DNA of 56,007 nucleotides, from positions 1-56,007 of the forward strand of contig JAGWNX010000011.1 of assembly GCA_028872955.1 (NCBI GenBank). The letters run 5' to 3'. The DNA comes from Acidobacteriota bacterium (GTDB lineage Bacteria; Acidobacteriota; Terriglobia; Terriglobales; Acidobacteriaceae). Made by a program: the position numbers and the translations under genes. Every line of letters begins with the position of its first letter. Position 1 is the stretch's first letter. Below are positions 26,037 through 33,671 of the stretch, one piece after another. The notes beneath the pieces were generated by a model. The model made no database searches and was not told where the DNA came from. It worked only from the letters and a program-made list of their open reading frames with translations.

Positions 26037-27626
26037 ATGATGTTTCGCTCCCCAAGCCGCAGGCTGAAGCACACCGCATGGCTGGCTTGCGCGGCAGGCC
26101 TGCTGTGCCTTGCCACACCCGGGGCAGTCGCCGCGCGCGAGCCCTTGCCTGTGCTCAGTATCCCGCTTAGCCAGGTAGGGTTTGAGCCGCAGGTGCCGCA
26201 GTATCTGGTCGCGGGCAGCTCACTGGTCACGCTCCACTTTGTTGATTCCACTCACCTGCTGCTCACCTATGCCAGTCATGCTCTGCTCAAGCGCCTTCCC
26301 GACGATCCGCCCGACGATCGCGACCACGTAATCTCTGCCCTGCTGCTGGAGCTGCCCAGCGGCAAGGTGCTGGCTCGCACCCAGTGGCGACTGCACGACC
26401 ACAGCCGCTATCTGTGGGGCCTGGGGCATGGGCAGTTTCTGTTGCGCATCCGCAATTCGCTCTCACTCTTTGCGCCCGTGACCGGGCTGGCAAGCGGCGA
26501 TGCCTTTGCCCTGCGTAGCTTTCTGCACACCACTCGCACCATTGAGGCTGTCGAACTCTCGCCTGCGGCAGATCTGCTGACGCTGGAGACCTCCGCCCCC
26601 GCCGTGCCGTTTCCAGTGGCCGGGCCTCCGCCCCAGCACCCCGACGACTCTGGCATTCTGATCAACTTCTATCGTCTGCTGCCCCCGGCAGAGGATATGC
26701 CCTGGGTTCACGCAGCTGTGGCGGGCTCCGTGCAAAGCCACCACCTGCTCAACCTGCCCGTTACCTCCACGGGCTACGTCCACGCCCTGGACCAGGGGCA
26801 CTCGCGCTGGGCGTTTGACTTCAATAGCTATGCCGGACGCAAGCTGGAGCTGAACCTGTTTGACTCCACCTGTCGCCCGGTACCGCTCTTCGTCTCCGAG
26901 GCGGAGTTTATCGCCTTCGGCTGCCGGGGAGACAGCTCCATTGCCATGTTTGGAGCCTTCAATCTGCTGGCCGAGAGCACGTGGCGTGCTTCGATCGACC
27001 CGGCCTTCGTCTCGCCCGTACTCGTCACGGTGCCGGCAGCGGGACGCTTTGCGCTCAGCCGCACGCTAGTGGTGGGCGCCGCGGTCAACACGGCCAGCCT
27101 CTCCCCGGCCGAGGTGACCAGCCAGACGATTGATGTGTACCAGACCGCCAGCGGGGCCAACCTGCTGCACATCACGGCCGATCCCATTATTCGCGCCGGG
27201 CAGAACTTCGACCTGTCGCCCGACGGCCTGCAGTTCGCTGTGCTGCGCAACCAGGCAATTGAGGTTTACCCCCTGCCGTCGCTCTCTGACGCGGATCGCA
27301 AGGCCATCGCACGCCTCACCGCAGCGCTTCCGCCTCCGACGCTGCTGCCGGTCAGCTTTGTGGAGCCTGCCTCTGCCGCCCCGCAACCGCCGGAGGCACC
27401 ACCAGCTCCGCATGTTGCAGCCGTCCAGCCGACCTCCAAACCGCCAGCCCAGCCACCGGCACCCCCGCCCCCTGCTGCCGGCCAGCATGGGGATCCCTCA
27501 GCGGTTCCCACCCATGCGCCTCCGCCAGCCGGCGTTCCGGACCCCGCCTTGCCCGCCGACGAAGCCACACCTGCCGAGCCGCGCAAGCCACCCAGTCTGC
27601 TGGCACCGGATCCGACGCCGCACTAG
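26037..27626 (+). CDS. Secreted protein with beta-propeller-like body and Pro-rich tail, unknown
   Basis: A 529-residue product starting at the ATG-ATG pair at 26037/26040. The signal peptide is clear (AWLACAAGLLCLATPGAVAA). The central 400 residues consist of repeated beta-strand segments such as LVTLHFVDSTHLLLTY, LVARTQ-type turns and LQFAVLRNQAIEVYPL, consistent with a WD/PQQ-like propeller, though I cannot count blades reliably. From about residue 445 the sequence is mostly Pro and Ala (PAQPPAPPPPAAG), a low-complexity tail. No catalytic motif is seen. It is divergent from the M13 gene and converges on rpsT. Function not known. Confidence 0.75.
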   Translation: MMFRSPSRRLKHTAWLACAAGLLCLATPGAVAAREPLPVLSIPLSQVGFEPQVPQYLVAGSSLVTLHFVDSTHLLLTYASHALLKRLPDDPPDDRDHVISALLLELPSGKVLARTQWRLHDHSRYLWGLGHGQFLLRIRNSLSLFAPVTGLASGDAFALRSFLHTTRTIEAVELSPAADLLTLETSAPAVPFPVAGPPPQHPDDSGILINFYRLLPPAEDMPWVHAAVAGSVQSHHLLNLPVTSTGYVHALDQGHSRWAFDFNSYAGRKLELNLFDSTCRPVPLFVSEAEFIAFGCRGDSSIAMFGAFNLLAESTWRASIDPAFVSPVLVTVPAAGRFALSRTLVVGAAVNTASLSPAEVTSQTIDVYQTASGANLLHITADPIIRAGQNFDLSPDGLQFAVLRNQAIEVYPLPSLSDADRKAIARLTAALPPPTLLPVSFVEPASAAPQPPEAPPAPHVAAVQPTSKPPAQPPAPPPPAAGQHGDPSAVPTHAPPPAGVPDPALPADEATPAEPRKPPSLLAPDPTPH

Positions 27627-27673
27627 CAGCACAGATTCAGACACGCAGTCCTAAACGCATACGCGCAAACGAC

Positions 27674-27719
27674 ACACGCACAACGGGCCGGGGAGTGATC
27701 CCCAGCCCGTTGTGCGTGT
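27674..27719. terminator. Bidirectional terminator between the propeller-like gene and rpsT
   Basis: ACACGCACAACGGGC pairs with its exact complement at 27705-27719 (15 pairs). After one mismatch GGGGA pairs with TCCCC around a GTGA tetraloop. It is very stable and placed 118 bp before the left end of rpsT counting from the plus-strand stop, between two converging genes, so it can serve both. Confidence 0.85.
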
Positions 27720-27744
27720 ACTTGCAGAGCTTCGGAGAGCTGGC

Positions 27745-28023
27745 TTAGGCGGCCTTCTGCGGCGCAATGGCCTTCAGGCGCGCATTCAGGCGGCTCTTGT
27801 AGCGGCTGGCGGTGTTCTTGTGCAGCACACCCTTCTGCACGCTCTTATCCAGAACGGAGGCCGTGGCGCGATACTGCTCAGTGGCTGCGGCGTGGTCGCC
27901 CTTGGCGATCGCCTCACGCAGGCCACGCAGTGAGCTGCGCAGCTTGCTCCGGTTCGCACGATTCACAGCGGTCTTCTGGACGGTCTGACGTGCGCGCTTC
28001 AACGACGAAACATGATTTGCCAT
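27745..28023 (-). CDS. rpsT: 30S ribosomal protein S20
   Basis: Small primary 16S-binding protein, 92 residues as expected. [19 protein letters not shown] and [16 protein letters not shown] are the typical basic helices. [17 protein letters not shown] is the C-terminal signature. It is monocistronic, with its own promoter about 135 bp upstream and a strong terminator behind it. The leader of roughly 130 nt could allow autoregulation as known for S20 in other bacteria; that is inference. Confidence 0.97.
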   Translation of the reverse strand: MANHVSSLKRARQTVQKTAVNRANRSKLRSSLRGLREAIAKGDHAAATEQYRATASVLDKSVQKGVLHKNTASRYKSRLNARLKAIAPQKAA

Positions 28024-28160
28024 AAACTCTCTTCTCGATTGCCCGCGGATCGATCACTCGATGTCTGGGGGAATTTGCTTGTGTGGCAGGCCAGGTAGCT
28101 GGAAACAGTCACAGCCTCGGATACCGACACATCCGCCTGCCGCACTCCCTGCAAGTCTCA

Positions 28161-28189
28161 AGTCTACGGAAATGTGCCGCGCAGGTCAA
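28161..28189 (-). promoter_or_regulatory. Sigma-70-type promoter for rpsT
   Basis: On the minus strand TTGACC, exactly 17 bp, then TAGACT: five and four matches to the -35 and -10 consensus at ideal spacing. The start of transcription would lie near 28154, giving a leader of about 130 nt before the rpsT ATG. Confidence 0.6.
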
Positions 28190-28528
28190 TCAAAACCCGC
28201 CCGGCAGCTCCTTGCGGGCTTGGCCGCCTGTGAGTCGATGGCAGGCACGCCTGGGCGGAGTTAACTATCCTATTAACAGAGGCTTGCGCCAGCCCGGAGA
28301 TCCAAAGACGGAGCCCGGTCGATTTTCCCGCTTGACGCCAGCCAGCCGCCGCACTAATCTGTGCCCATCTTCGGACTCGTTGGTACTACCCGCCAACCCG
28401 GACGCAGCCCCCAGGTGCACCCCCTGCACCCTCCCTCCCATTCGCGCTTTGAAGCACCCCGCACCATTGCTCAAACCGAGCGCATCCAAACCTTGACTGC
28501 AGTCTTCCTGACGGAGGTCAGAGCCTAG
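28190..28528. other. Intergenic region between the divergent rpsT and phoH
   Basis: No credible gene is seen. The left part holds the rpsT promoter. A candidate phoH promoter stands at 28332-28360, and a C-rich leader of about 160 nt leads to the phoH start. Short frames on both strands lack ribosome binding sites and the codon bias of the neighbours. Confidence 0.6.
28332..28360 (+). promoter_or_regulatory. Candidate promoter for phoH
   Basis: TTGACG, 17 bp, then TAATCT. The -35 is five of six; the -10 is weak. The predicted transcript starts near 28367 and has a leader of about 160 nt before the phoH TTG. Confidence 0.4.
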
Positions 28529-29572
28529 TTGACGAAAAAATCGATCGACATCACGCCTGGTATTGAGCCCCTGTATGGGACCCGCGACGAAAACCTCCGT
28601 CTGATGGAAGACAAGCTGCACGTCACCATCGATCTTCGTTCCGATGCGATCCACGTCACTGGAGACGTTGCTGCGGTCGATCGAGTCCTGGGCATCTTTG
28701 CGGACTTCGACGCTCTGCGCAAGGCTGGTGTCAACCTCCACAACGGCGAGCTGAACGGCATGCTGAAGCTGGTGGTGGCAGACCCCGCCACCACGCTGCG
28801 TTCGCTGGTGGAGAGCGGCAAGCAGCGCTCTGCGGGCGTCAAGCGGATGGTGCAGCCGCGCTCCCCAAACCAGCGCAAGTATGTCGAGGCCATTGAGCAG
28901 TCGGACATGACCTTTGGCCTGGGCCCGGCCGGCACGGGAAAGACCTACCTGGCCGTCGCCATGGCGGTCTCGGCGCTGGTTGCCAAGCGCGTCAGCCGCA
29001 TCATCCTGGTGCGCCCGGCGGTGGAAGCAGGCGAACGCCTCGGCTTCCTGCCCGGCTCGCTGCAGGAGAAGGTGGATCCCTATCTGCGTCCGCTCTACGA
29101 TGCGCTCTACGACCTGCTGGATCCGCAGAAGGTGGACAAGATGCTGGAGTCCAACGTCATCGAGGTGGCTCCCTTGGCCTTCATGCGCGGCCGCACGCTC
29201 AACGACGCCTTCATCATCATGGACGAGGCGCAGAACACCACCACCGAGCAGATGAAGATGTTTGTCACTCGCCTGGGCAACAACTCCAAGGCCGTCATCA
29301 CCGGCGACCTGACCCAGACCGACCTGCCTAACCCGAAGAAGTCCGGTCTGCTGGAGGCGCTGCAGGTACTGGATGGGGTGGAAGGCATCCGGTTCTGCCA
29401 CTTTGAAGATGTGGATGTCGTCCGTCACCATCTTGTACAGCGCATTGTGCGCGCCTACGACAGCTACGGCCGTGCGCAGCTGCCGTTGCCGATGAGCGAC
29501 ACCGCTGTGCCGGCGACGCCACTGGCGGTGGAGGTCAAACCGACGGCGCCGCCACGTGCTAAGCCGCAGTAA
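28529..29572 (+). CDS. PhoH-family ATPase
   Basis: Cytoplasmic ATPase related to E. coli PhoH/YbeZ, which acts with YbeY in RNA metabolism. The 347 residues show an N-terminal KH-like part (LHVTIDLRSDAIHVTGD) and a helicase-like core: Walker A GPAGTGKTYLA, the conserved RPAVEAGERLGFLPG, Walker B FIIMDEAQNTT and GDLTQTDLP. The start appears to be TTG at 28529, with GGAGGT about 10 nt upstream; no ATG or GTG suits the conserved N-terminus. A strong terminator directly follows, which separates it from ybeY and corC, normally its operon partners. Confidence 0.94.
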   Translation: MTKKSIDITPGIEPLYGTRDENLRLMEDKLHVTIDLRSDAIHVTGDVAAVDRVLGIFADFDALRKAGVNLHNGELNGMLKLVVADPATTLRSLVESGKQRSAGVKRMVQPRSPNQRKYVEAIEQSDMTFGLGPAGTGKTYLAVAMAVSALVAKRVSRIILVRPAVEAGERLGFLPGSLQEKVDPYLRPLYDALYDLLDPQKVDKMLESNVIEVAPLAFMRGRTLNDAFIIMDEAQNTTTEQMKMFVTRLGNNSKAVITGDLTQTDLPNPKKSGLLEALQVLDGVEGIRFCHFEDVDVVRHHLVQRIVRAYDSYGRAQLPLPMSDTAVPATPLAVEVKPTAPPRAKPQ

Positions 29573-29608
29573 GGCAGCAGGTGCAGACACAAAGTGCGAT
29601 ACCATCAT

Positions 29609-29643
29609 CCACAGAGGGCCTCACGCCCTCTGTGGTCTTTTCC
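29609..29643 (+). terminator. Intrinsic terminator after phoH
   Basis: CCACAGAGGGC pairs over 11 bases with GCCCTCTGTGG around a five-base loop, followed by TCTTTTCC. A textbook rho-independent terminator 37 bp after the phoH stop and 30 bp before the GH16 start. Confidence 0.85.
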
Positions 29644-29672
29644 GCTGGATTCAGCCGGTTGCGCAGCGCCCG

Positions 29673-30569
29673 ATGATGACGAACGTCGAACCTCCAAGTA
29701 GCAGCTCCAGCCTTCGCCCTGCGTCTGCAGGGGCAGCGTGTTGTGCGTGGCTCCTGTTGCTCTGCGCCAGCGCCTCTGCCCAGATCGTGCCCTCGGCAGC
29801 CACGACGACCTCAGCCGCGCCTGCGCACTGGCAGCTGGCGTGGAGTGACGAGTTCAACGGCCCCGACGGCGCACCTCCTGATGCCGCGCACTGGGTCTTT
29901 GACCAGGGCGGCGGTGGCTGGGGCAACCAGGAGTTGGAGAGCTACACCCGTCGCACCCAGAACGCGGAGCAGCGCGGTGGCTATCTGGTGCTGACTGCAC
30001 GCAAAGAAGAGTTCACCGGCAGCGATGGTCGCGCCATGCACTACACCTCGGCACGCCTGCGCACCCAGGGCCTCTTCGCCCAGACCTTTGGCCGGGTGGA
30101 GGCACGGATGCAGCTGCCGCTGGGCAAGGGCATCTGGCCCGCCTTCTGGATGCTGGGCAGCAACATCGGGCAGGTAAACTGGCCGGCCTCGGGCGAGATC
30201 GACATCATGGAGAACATCGGCGACGCCCACACCGTCTACAGCACCATTCATGGGCCCGGCTATAGCGGTGCCAAGGGCATCTCAGCGCCGTTTCACCTGC
30301 CGGCGGACCAGCGGGTCGACAGCGGCTTTCATGTCTATGCCGTGGAGTGGGCCCCAAACGATCTGCGCTTCTTCCTGGACGATCACCTGATCGTTGAGCG
30401 TACCCCGGCAGACCTGCCAGCGGGCGCCACCTGGGTCTACAACCGTCCGTTCTTCCTCATCCTCAACGTTGCTGTGGGCGGCGGCTGGCCGGGCAATCCT
30501 GACCAGACCACACGCTTCCCGCAGCAGATGCGGATTGACTACGTTCGCGTCTACAACCGTGTTCCCTGA
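29673..30569 (+). CDS. Secreted GH16 glycoside hydrolase (laminarinase-like)
   Basis: Endo-acting beta-glucanase of 298 residues, probably on beta-1,3- or mixed-linkage glucans. The signal peptide covers CCAWLLLLCASASAQ. WQLAWSDEFNG opens the jelly-roll. The catalytic motif is GEIDIMENIG (nucleophile Glu about residue 175, acid/base about 180). GGGWGNQELESYT and the C-terminal FFLILNVAVGGGWPG and MRIDYVRVY are family hallmarks. No ribosome binding site is seen at the ATG-ATG start. It lies between phoH and ybeY, which are usually adjacent, and 24 bp before ybeY. Confidence 0.93.
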   Translation: MMTNVEPPSSSSSLRPASAGAACCAWLLLLCASASAQIVPSAATTTSAAPAHWQLAWSDEFNGPDGAPPDAAHWVFDQGGGGWGNQELESYTRRTQNAEQRGGYLVLTARKEEFTGSDGRAMHYTSARLRTQGLFAQTFGRVEARMQLPLGKGIWPAFWMLGSNIGQVNWPASGEIDIMENIGDAHTVYSTIHGPGYSGAKGISAPFHLPADQRVDSGFHVYAVEWAPNDLRFFLDDHLIVERTPADLPAGATWVYNRPFFLILNVAVGGGWPGNPDQTTRFPQQMRIDYVRVYNRVP

Positions 30570-30593
30570 GCGCCGCACCCTCGAGTCCCGTGC

Positions 30594-31085
30594 ATGATTA
30601 CCATTGAGCCAACCCGCAGCCCCGACCACCACACGGTAGACTCTGCGGCCGCACGCGCCAGTCTGGCGGCGTTTCTGCTGCGTGCGCGCAAGGCTGTGGG
30701 CCTGGCCGGGCAGGTGGATGTGTTGCTCACCTCGGATGCTGCTGTCCGCCGATTGAATCGTGCGTTTCGCCGCAAAGACAAGCCGACCGATGTGCTCAGC
30801 TTTCCTGCCCCGCCGGAGATCGCCGCCCAGCATGCGGGCGATCTGGCCATCTCGCTGGAGACGGCTGCGCGGCAGGCAGGGCAGTTTGGCCACTCGCTGG
30901 CGCTGGAGGTGCGCATCCTGCTGCTGCATGGTCTGCTGCACCTGGCCGGCGAAGATCACGAGACCGACCATGGCGAGATGGCCGCGCGCGAGGCCGAGCT
31001 CCGCCACCGCTTTCGCCTGCCCGCCACCCTCATCCAGCGTGCGACTGCGCTGCCAGCGGCAGCCACCCGCCGAGGCCGCCCATGA
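30594..31085 (+). CDS. ybeY: Endoribonuclease YbeY
   Basis: Single-strand endoribonuclease needed for 16S rRNA 3'-end maturation and ribosome quality control. The 163-residue protein has RRKDKPTDVLSFP and the zinc site HGLLHLAGEDHETD (three His). The C-terminal extension after RFRLP is short and basic. The last codon overlaps the start of the corC-like gene as an ATGA, so the two are translationally coupled. Confidence 0.96.
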   Translation: MITIEPTRSPDHHTVDSAAARASLAAFLLRARKAVGLAGQVDVLLTSDAAVRRLNRAFRRKDKPTDVLSFPAPPEIAAQHAGDLAISLETAARQAGQFGHSLALEVRILLLHGLLHLAGEDHETDHGEMAAREAELRHRFRLPATLIQRATALPAAATRRGRP

Positions 31086-32509
31086 CCTTTGCCTGGTTCC
31101 TCTCACTTACCGCGCTGCTGGTGGTGCTCACGCTGGTCGCCTACGTGGACCGCATCTACTCGGAGATGGGCCGCTTTCTGGCGCGCGAGTACCAGGACAA
31201 CATCGACGCCTGGGAGCAGGTGGTGGAGCCGCGCCTGCGCCTTGGTCGCGAGTCGGTCACGCTCTCAGCCTCGGTACTGCGGCAGGTGGCCATCGCCACG
31301 CTTTCGCTGGTCTTTGGCCTGCGGCTGTACACCCAAACGCTGCTGCATCCTGAGCTCGCCCGCATCCCCGCCGTCAGCGAGGTGGTGCGTGCAGCCTTTG
31401 AGCTGATTCTGCTCATCCTCATCTTTGATCGCCTTTTGCCGCAGCTGCTGTTTACCCGCACACGCGGCTTGTGGGTGATGCGGGTGCGCTACCTGCTGGA
31501 AGGGCTGTTCTACGTCATCCTGCCGGTGACGCTGCTGCTCGGTCTGATGTTCTCCATTGTGGCGCTGGCCGAGCCGGAGGACACGCTTGAAGAGGAGCAC
31601 CCGTCGGAGGCGATGGATGCACTGTTGGAGGCCGGGGAAGAAGAGGGCATCCTGGAGGAGTCTGACCGCGAACTGGTGCGCTCGGCCGTGGAGTTTGGCG
31701 ACAAGATCGTCCGCGAGGTGATGACGCCGCGGCCGGAGATCTTCGCTGTGCCCGGCACCCTGACGCTTGCCGAGTTCAACGCGCAGCTGGAGGAGCATGT
31801 CTTCTCGCGCGTGCCGGTGTACAGCTCCTCGCTGGACTCCATCACCGGCCTGGCCTTTGCGCACGACCTGCTGCACATTGCGGACACGGAGGCGCGCCAT
31901 CGCACCGTCGCCGCCATTCAGCGTCCGGTGGCCTTTGTGCCTGAGACCAAGAACGTCGCTGAGTTGCTGCGCGAGATGCAACGCGAGAAGCAGCACCTGC
32001 GCATCGTGATTGACGAGTACGGTGGCGTGGCCGGCCTGGTGACCATTGAGGATCTGCTGGAGGCGATTGTGGGCAACATCGCCGATGAGCATGACGATGG
32101 TGAGGACGATGCCGCGCCTGTGCCTGAAGCCGACGGTGCCTACCTGCTGCCCGGCACCTTCGAGGTCTCTCGCCTGCGCGAACTGTTTAGCGAGCACGCC
32201 CGGCTGTATGCGGAGGAGCCTGCCGCGGCCGAGCCAGGCAAGGTGCCGGAGGCGATGGAGGAAGAGGAGCCTGCACCTCGCGCCGAGTTGCGCGAGGCTC
32301 GCGAAGACTCTGTGCCGCCTGCCATCCTTCGCCTGGCGGAGCAGTATGACTCGACGACCATCGGCGGCCTGGTCTCGGAGATTGCCGGCCACATCCCCTT
32401 GCCCGGAGAGGTCGTGGAGCAGGATGGCCTGCGGCTCGAAGTGCTGGCCTCGACGGATCGCCGCGTCGAGCGCGTGCGCGTCCGCCTGCTGCCTGGGGAA
32501 GAGCATTAG
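31082..32509 (+). CDS. CBS-domain membrane protein of the hemolysin/CorC family
   Basis: A 475-residue protein related to CorC/HlyC/PaeA, linked to divalent-cation homeostasis. The N-terminus has three or four hydrophobic segments (FLSLTALLVVLTLVAYV, ELILLILIFDRLL, VILPVTLLLGLMFSIVAL). Then GILEESDRELVRSAVEFGD and VMTPRPEIFAV mark the start of the CBS pair, which ends HLRIVIDEYGGVAGLVTIEDLLEAIVG. An acidic linker (EEEEPAPRAE) separates this from the CorC-type C-domain (TTIGGLVSEIAGHIPLPGEVV). Its place after ybeY is the standard order. Confidence 0.92.
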   Translation: MTFAWFLSLTALLVVLTLVAYVDRIYSEMGRFLAREYQDNIDAWEQVVEPRLRLGRESVTLSASVLRQVAIATLSLVFGLRLYTQTLLHPELARIPAVSEVVRAAFELILLILIFDRLLPQLLFTRTRGLWVMRVRYLLEGLFYVILPVTLLLGLMFSIVALAEPEDTLEEEHPSEAMDALLEAGEEEGILEESDRELVRSAVEFGDKIVREVMTPRPEIFAVPGTLTLAEFNAQLEEHVFSRVPVYSSSLDSITGLAFAHDLLHIADTEARHRTVAAIQRPVAFVPETKNVAELLREMQREKQHLRIVIDEYGGVAGLVTIEDLLEAIVGNIADEHDDGEDDAAPVPEADGAYLLPGTFEVSRLRELFSEHARLYAEEPAAAEPGKVPEAMEEEEPAPRAELREAREDSVPPAILRLAEQYDSTTIGGLVSEIAGHIPLPGEVVEQDGLRLEVLASTDRRVERVRVRLLPGEEH

Positions 32510-32564
32510 CACGCAGCTCGCTTTCCCACGGTATCTTCGAGCAGCTACGATGGTGGGCGTTGTG

Positions 32565-33671
32565 ATGGATGCCCTTACCGCCGCCCGGCTCTCGCTCGCA
32601 CCCGCCCGCCGTGTTCTATGGCTGGTGCCCTGTGCGCTGGCTCTGGCTCTGACGGCGCTGCAGGCTCCCGTCCATGCGCAACCCGCACCGCAACGCTTTC
32701 ACCAGTCGCATCCGGCGATGGGAACCATCTGGACGATTGACCTGTACGCGTCTGACCAGGCAACCGCGCAGCAACAGATGGATGCCGCGTTCGACGAGAT
32801 CGACCGTATTGAAGATCTGCTGAGCAACTACAAGCCTTCCAGCGAGCTCTCGCGCATCAGCCGCGACGCCGCCAACGGGCCTGTGGTCACGGACCCTGAG
32901 ACCTTTGGCTTTCTGCAGCGTTCACTCTACTGGAGCCGCGTCTCTGGCGGCGCGTTTGACCTTACGGTTGGCCCGCTCCTGCGCGCCTGGGGCTTCTTCT
33001 TTCACCAGGGGCGCGTGCCGGCACCGGCGGAGCTGCAGGCGTTGCGGCCTGCAATCGGCTGGCAGCATATCCAGTTGGATGCTGCGACACGCTCGGTGCT
33101 GTTTCGCCACCACCGCCCCATGGAGCTGGACCCCGGCAGCATCGGCAAGGGCTTTGCCATCGACAGCGCGGTGGCGTTGCTGCGCAGCCAGGGCGTCACC
33201 TCGGCGTTTCTCTCCGCAGGCGGCAGCACGTTTTACGCCATCGGGACCATTCCCGGCCAGGCAGGCTGGCCTGTGGAGGTGCCAGACCCGCAGCACCCCG
33301 GTCGCGTGGCCGCCAGTTTGCTGCTGCGCGATACCTCCATGTCCACCGGGGCCTGCACGCAGAAGTTCTTTATCTATCAGGGGCATCGTTATTGCCACAT
33401 CTTTGACCCCATCGCCATGCGGCCGGTGGAGGGTGTGCTGCAGAGCACCGTGATCGACCCCAGTGCGACCGACAGTGATGCGCTCTCCACGGTCGTCTTT
33501 GTGCTTTCGGCTGCGGCGACGCGGCAGCTGCTGCATACCATGCCCGCGGTGCAGAGCCTCGTCTTCCGCCAGCGCAGTGCAGACGACCCCGACGCCTGTA
33601 GTGCGATCCACTGGCGCGGCAACCCCTGTGATCCCCACACCCTCCAAACACCAGGAGCCTATACCCCATGA
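32565..33671 (+). CDS. apbE: FAD:protein FMN transferase (ApbE)
   Basis: Exported enzyme that attaches FMN to a Thr or Ser of periplasmic flavoproteins. The 368 residues begin with a signal peptide (LVPCALALALTALQAPVHAQ). HPAMGTIWTIDLYA, FDEIDRIEDLLSNYKPSSELSRI, GGAFDLTVGPL, the LDPGSIGKGFAID loop and SAGGSTFYAIG are the ApbE motifs, in the usual order. The last third has DTSMSTGACTQKFF and HIFDPIAMRPVEG. The ATG at 32565 is chosen; 32550 is possible and neither has a strong ribosome binding site. The stop overlaps the next ATG (ATGA), so it is coupled to the Gfo/Idh oxidoreductase. Confidence 0.93.
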   Translation: MDALTAARLSLAPARRVLWLVPCALALALTALQAPVHAQPAPQRFHQSHPAMGTIWTIDLYASDQATAQQQMDAAFDEIDRIEDLLSNYKPSSELSRISRDAANGPVVTDPETFGFLQRSLYWSRVSGGAFDLTVGPLLRAWGFFFHQGRVPAPAELQALRPAIGWQHIQLDAATRSVLFRHHRPMELDPGSIGKGFAIDSAVALLRSQGVTSAFLSAGGSTFYAIGTIPGQAGWPVEVPDPQHPGRVAASLLLRDTSMSTGACTQKFFIYQGHRYCHIFDPIAMRPVEGVLQSTVIDPSATDSDALSTVVFVLSAAATRQLLHTMPAVQSLVFRQRSADDPDACSAIHWRGNPCDPHTLQTPGAYTP

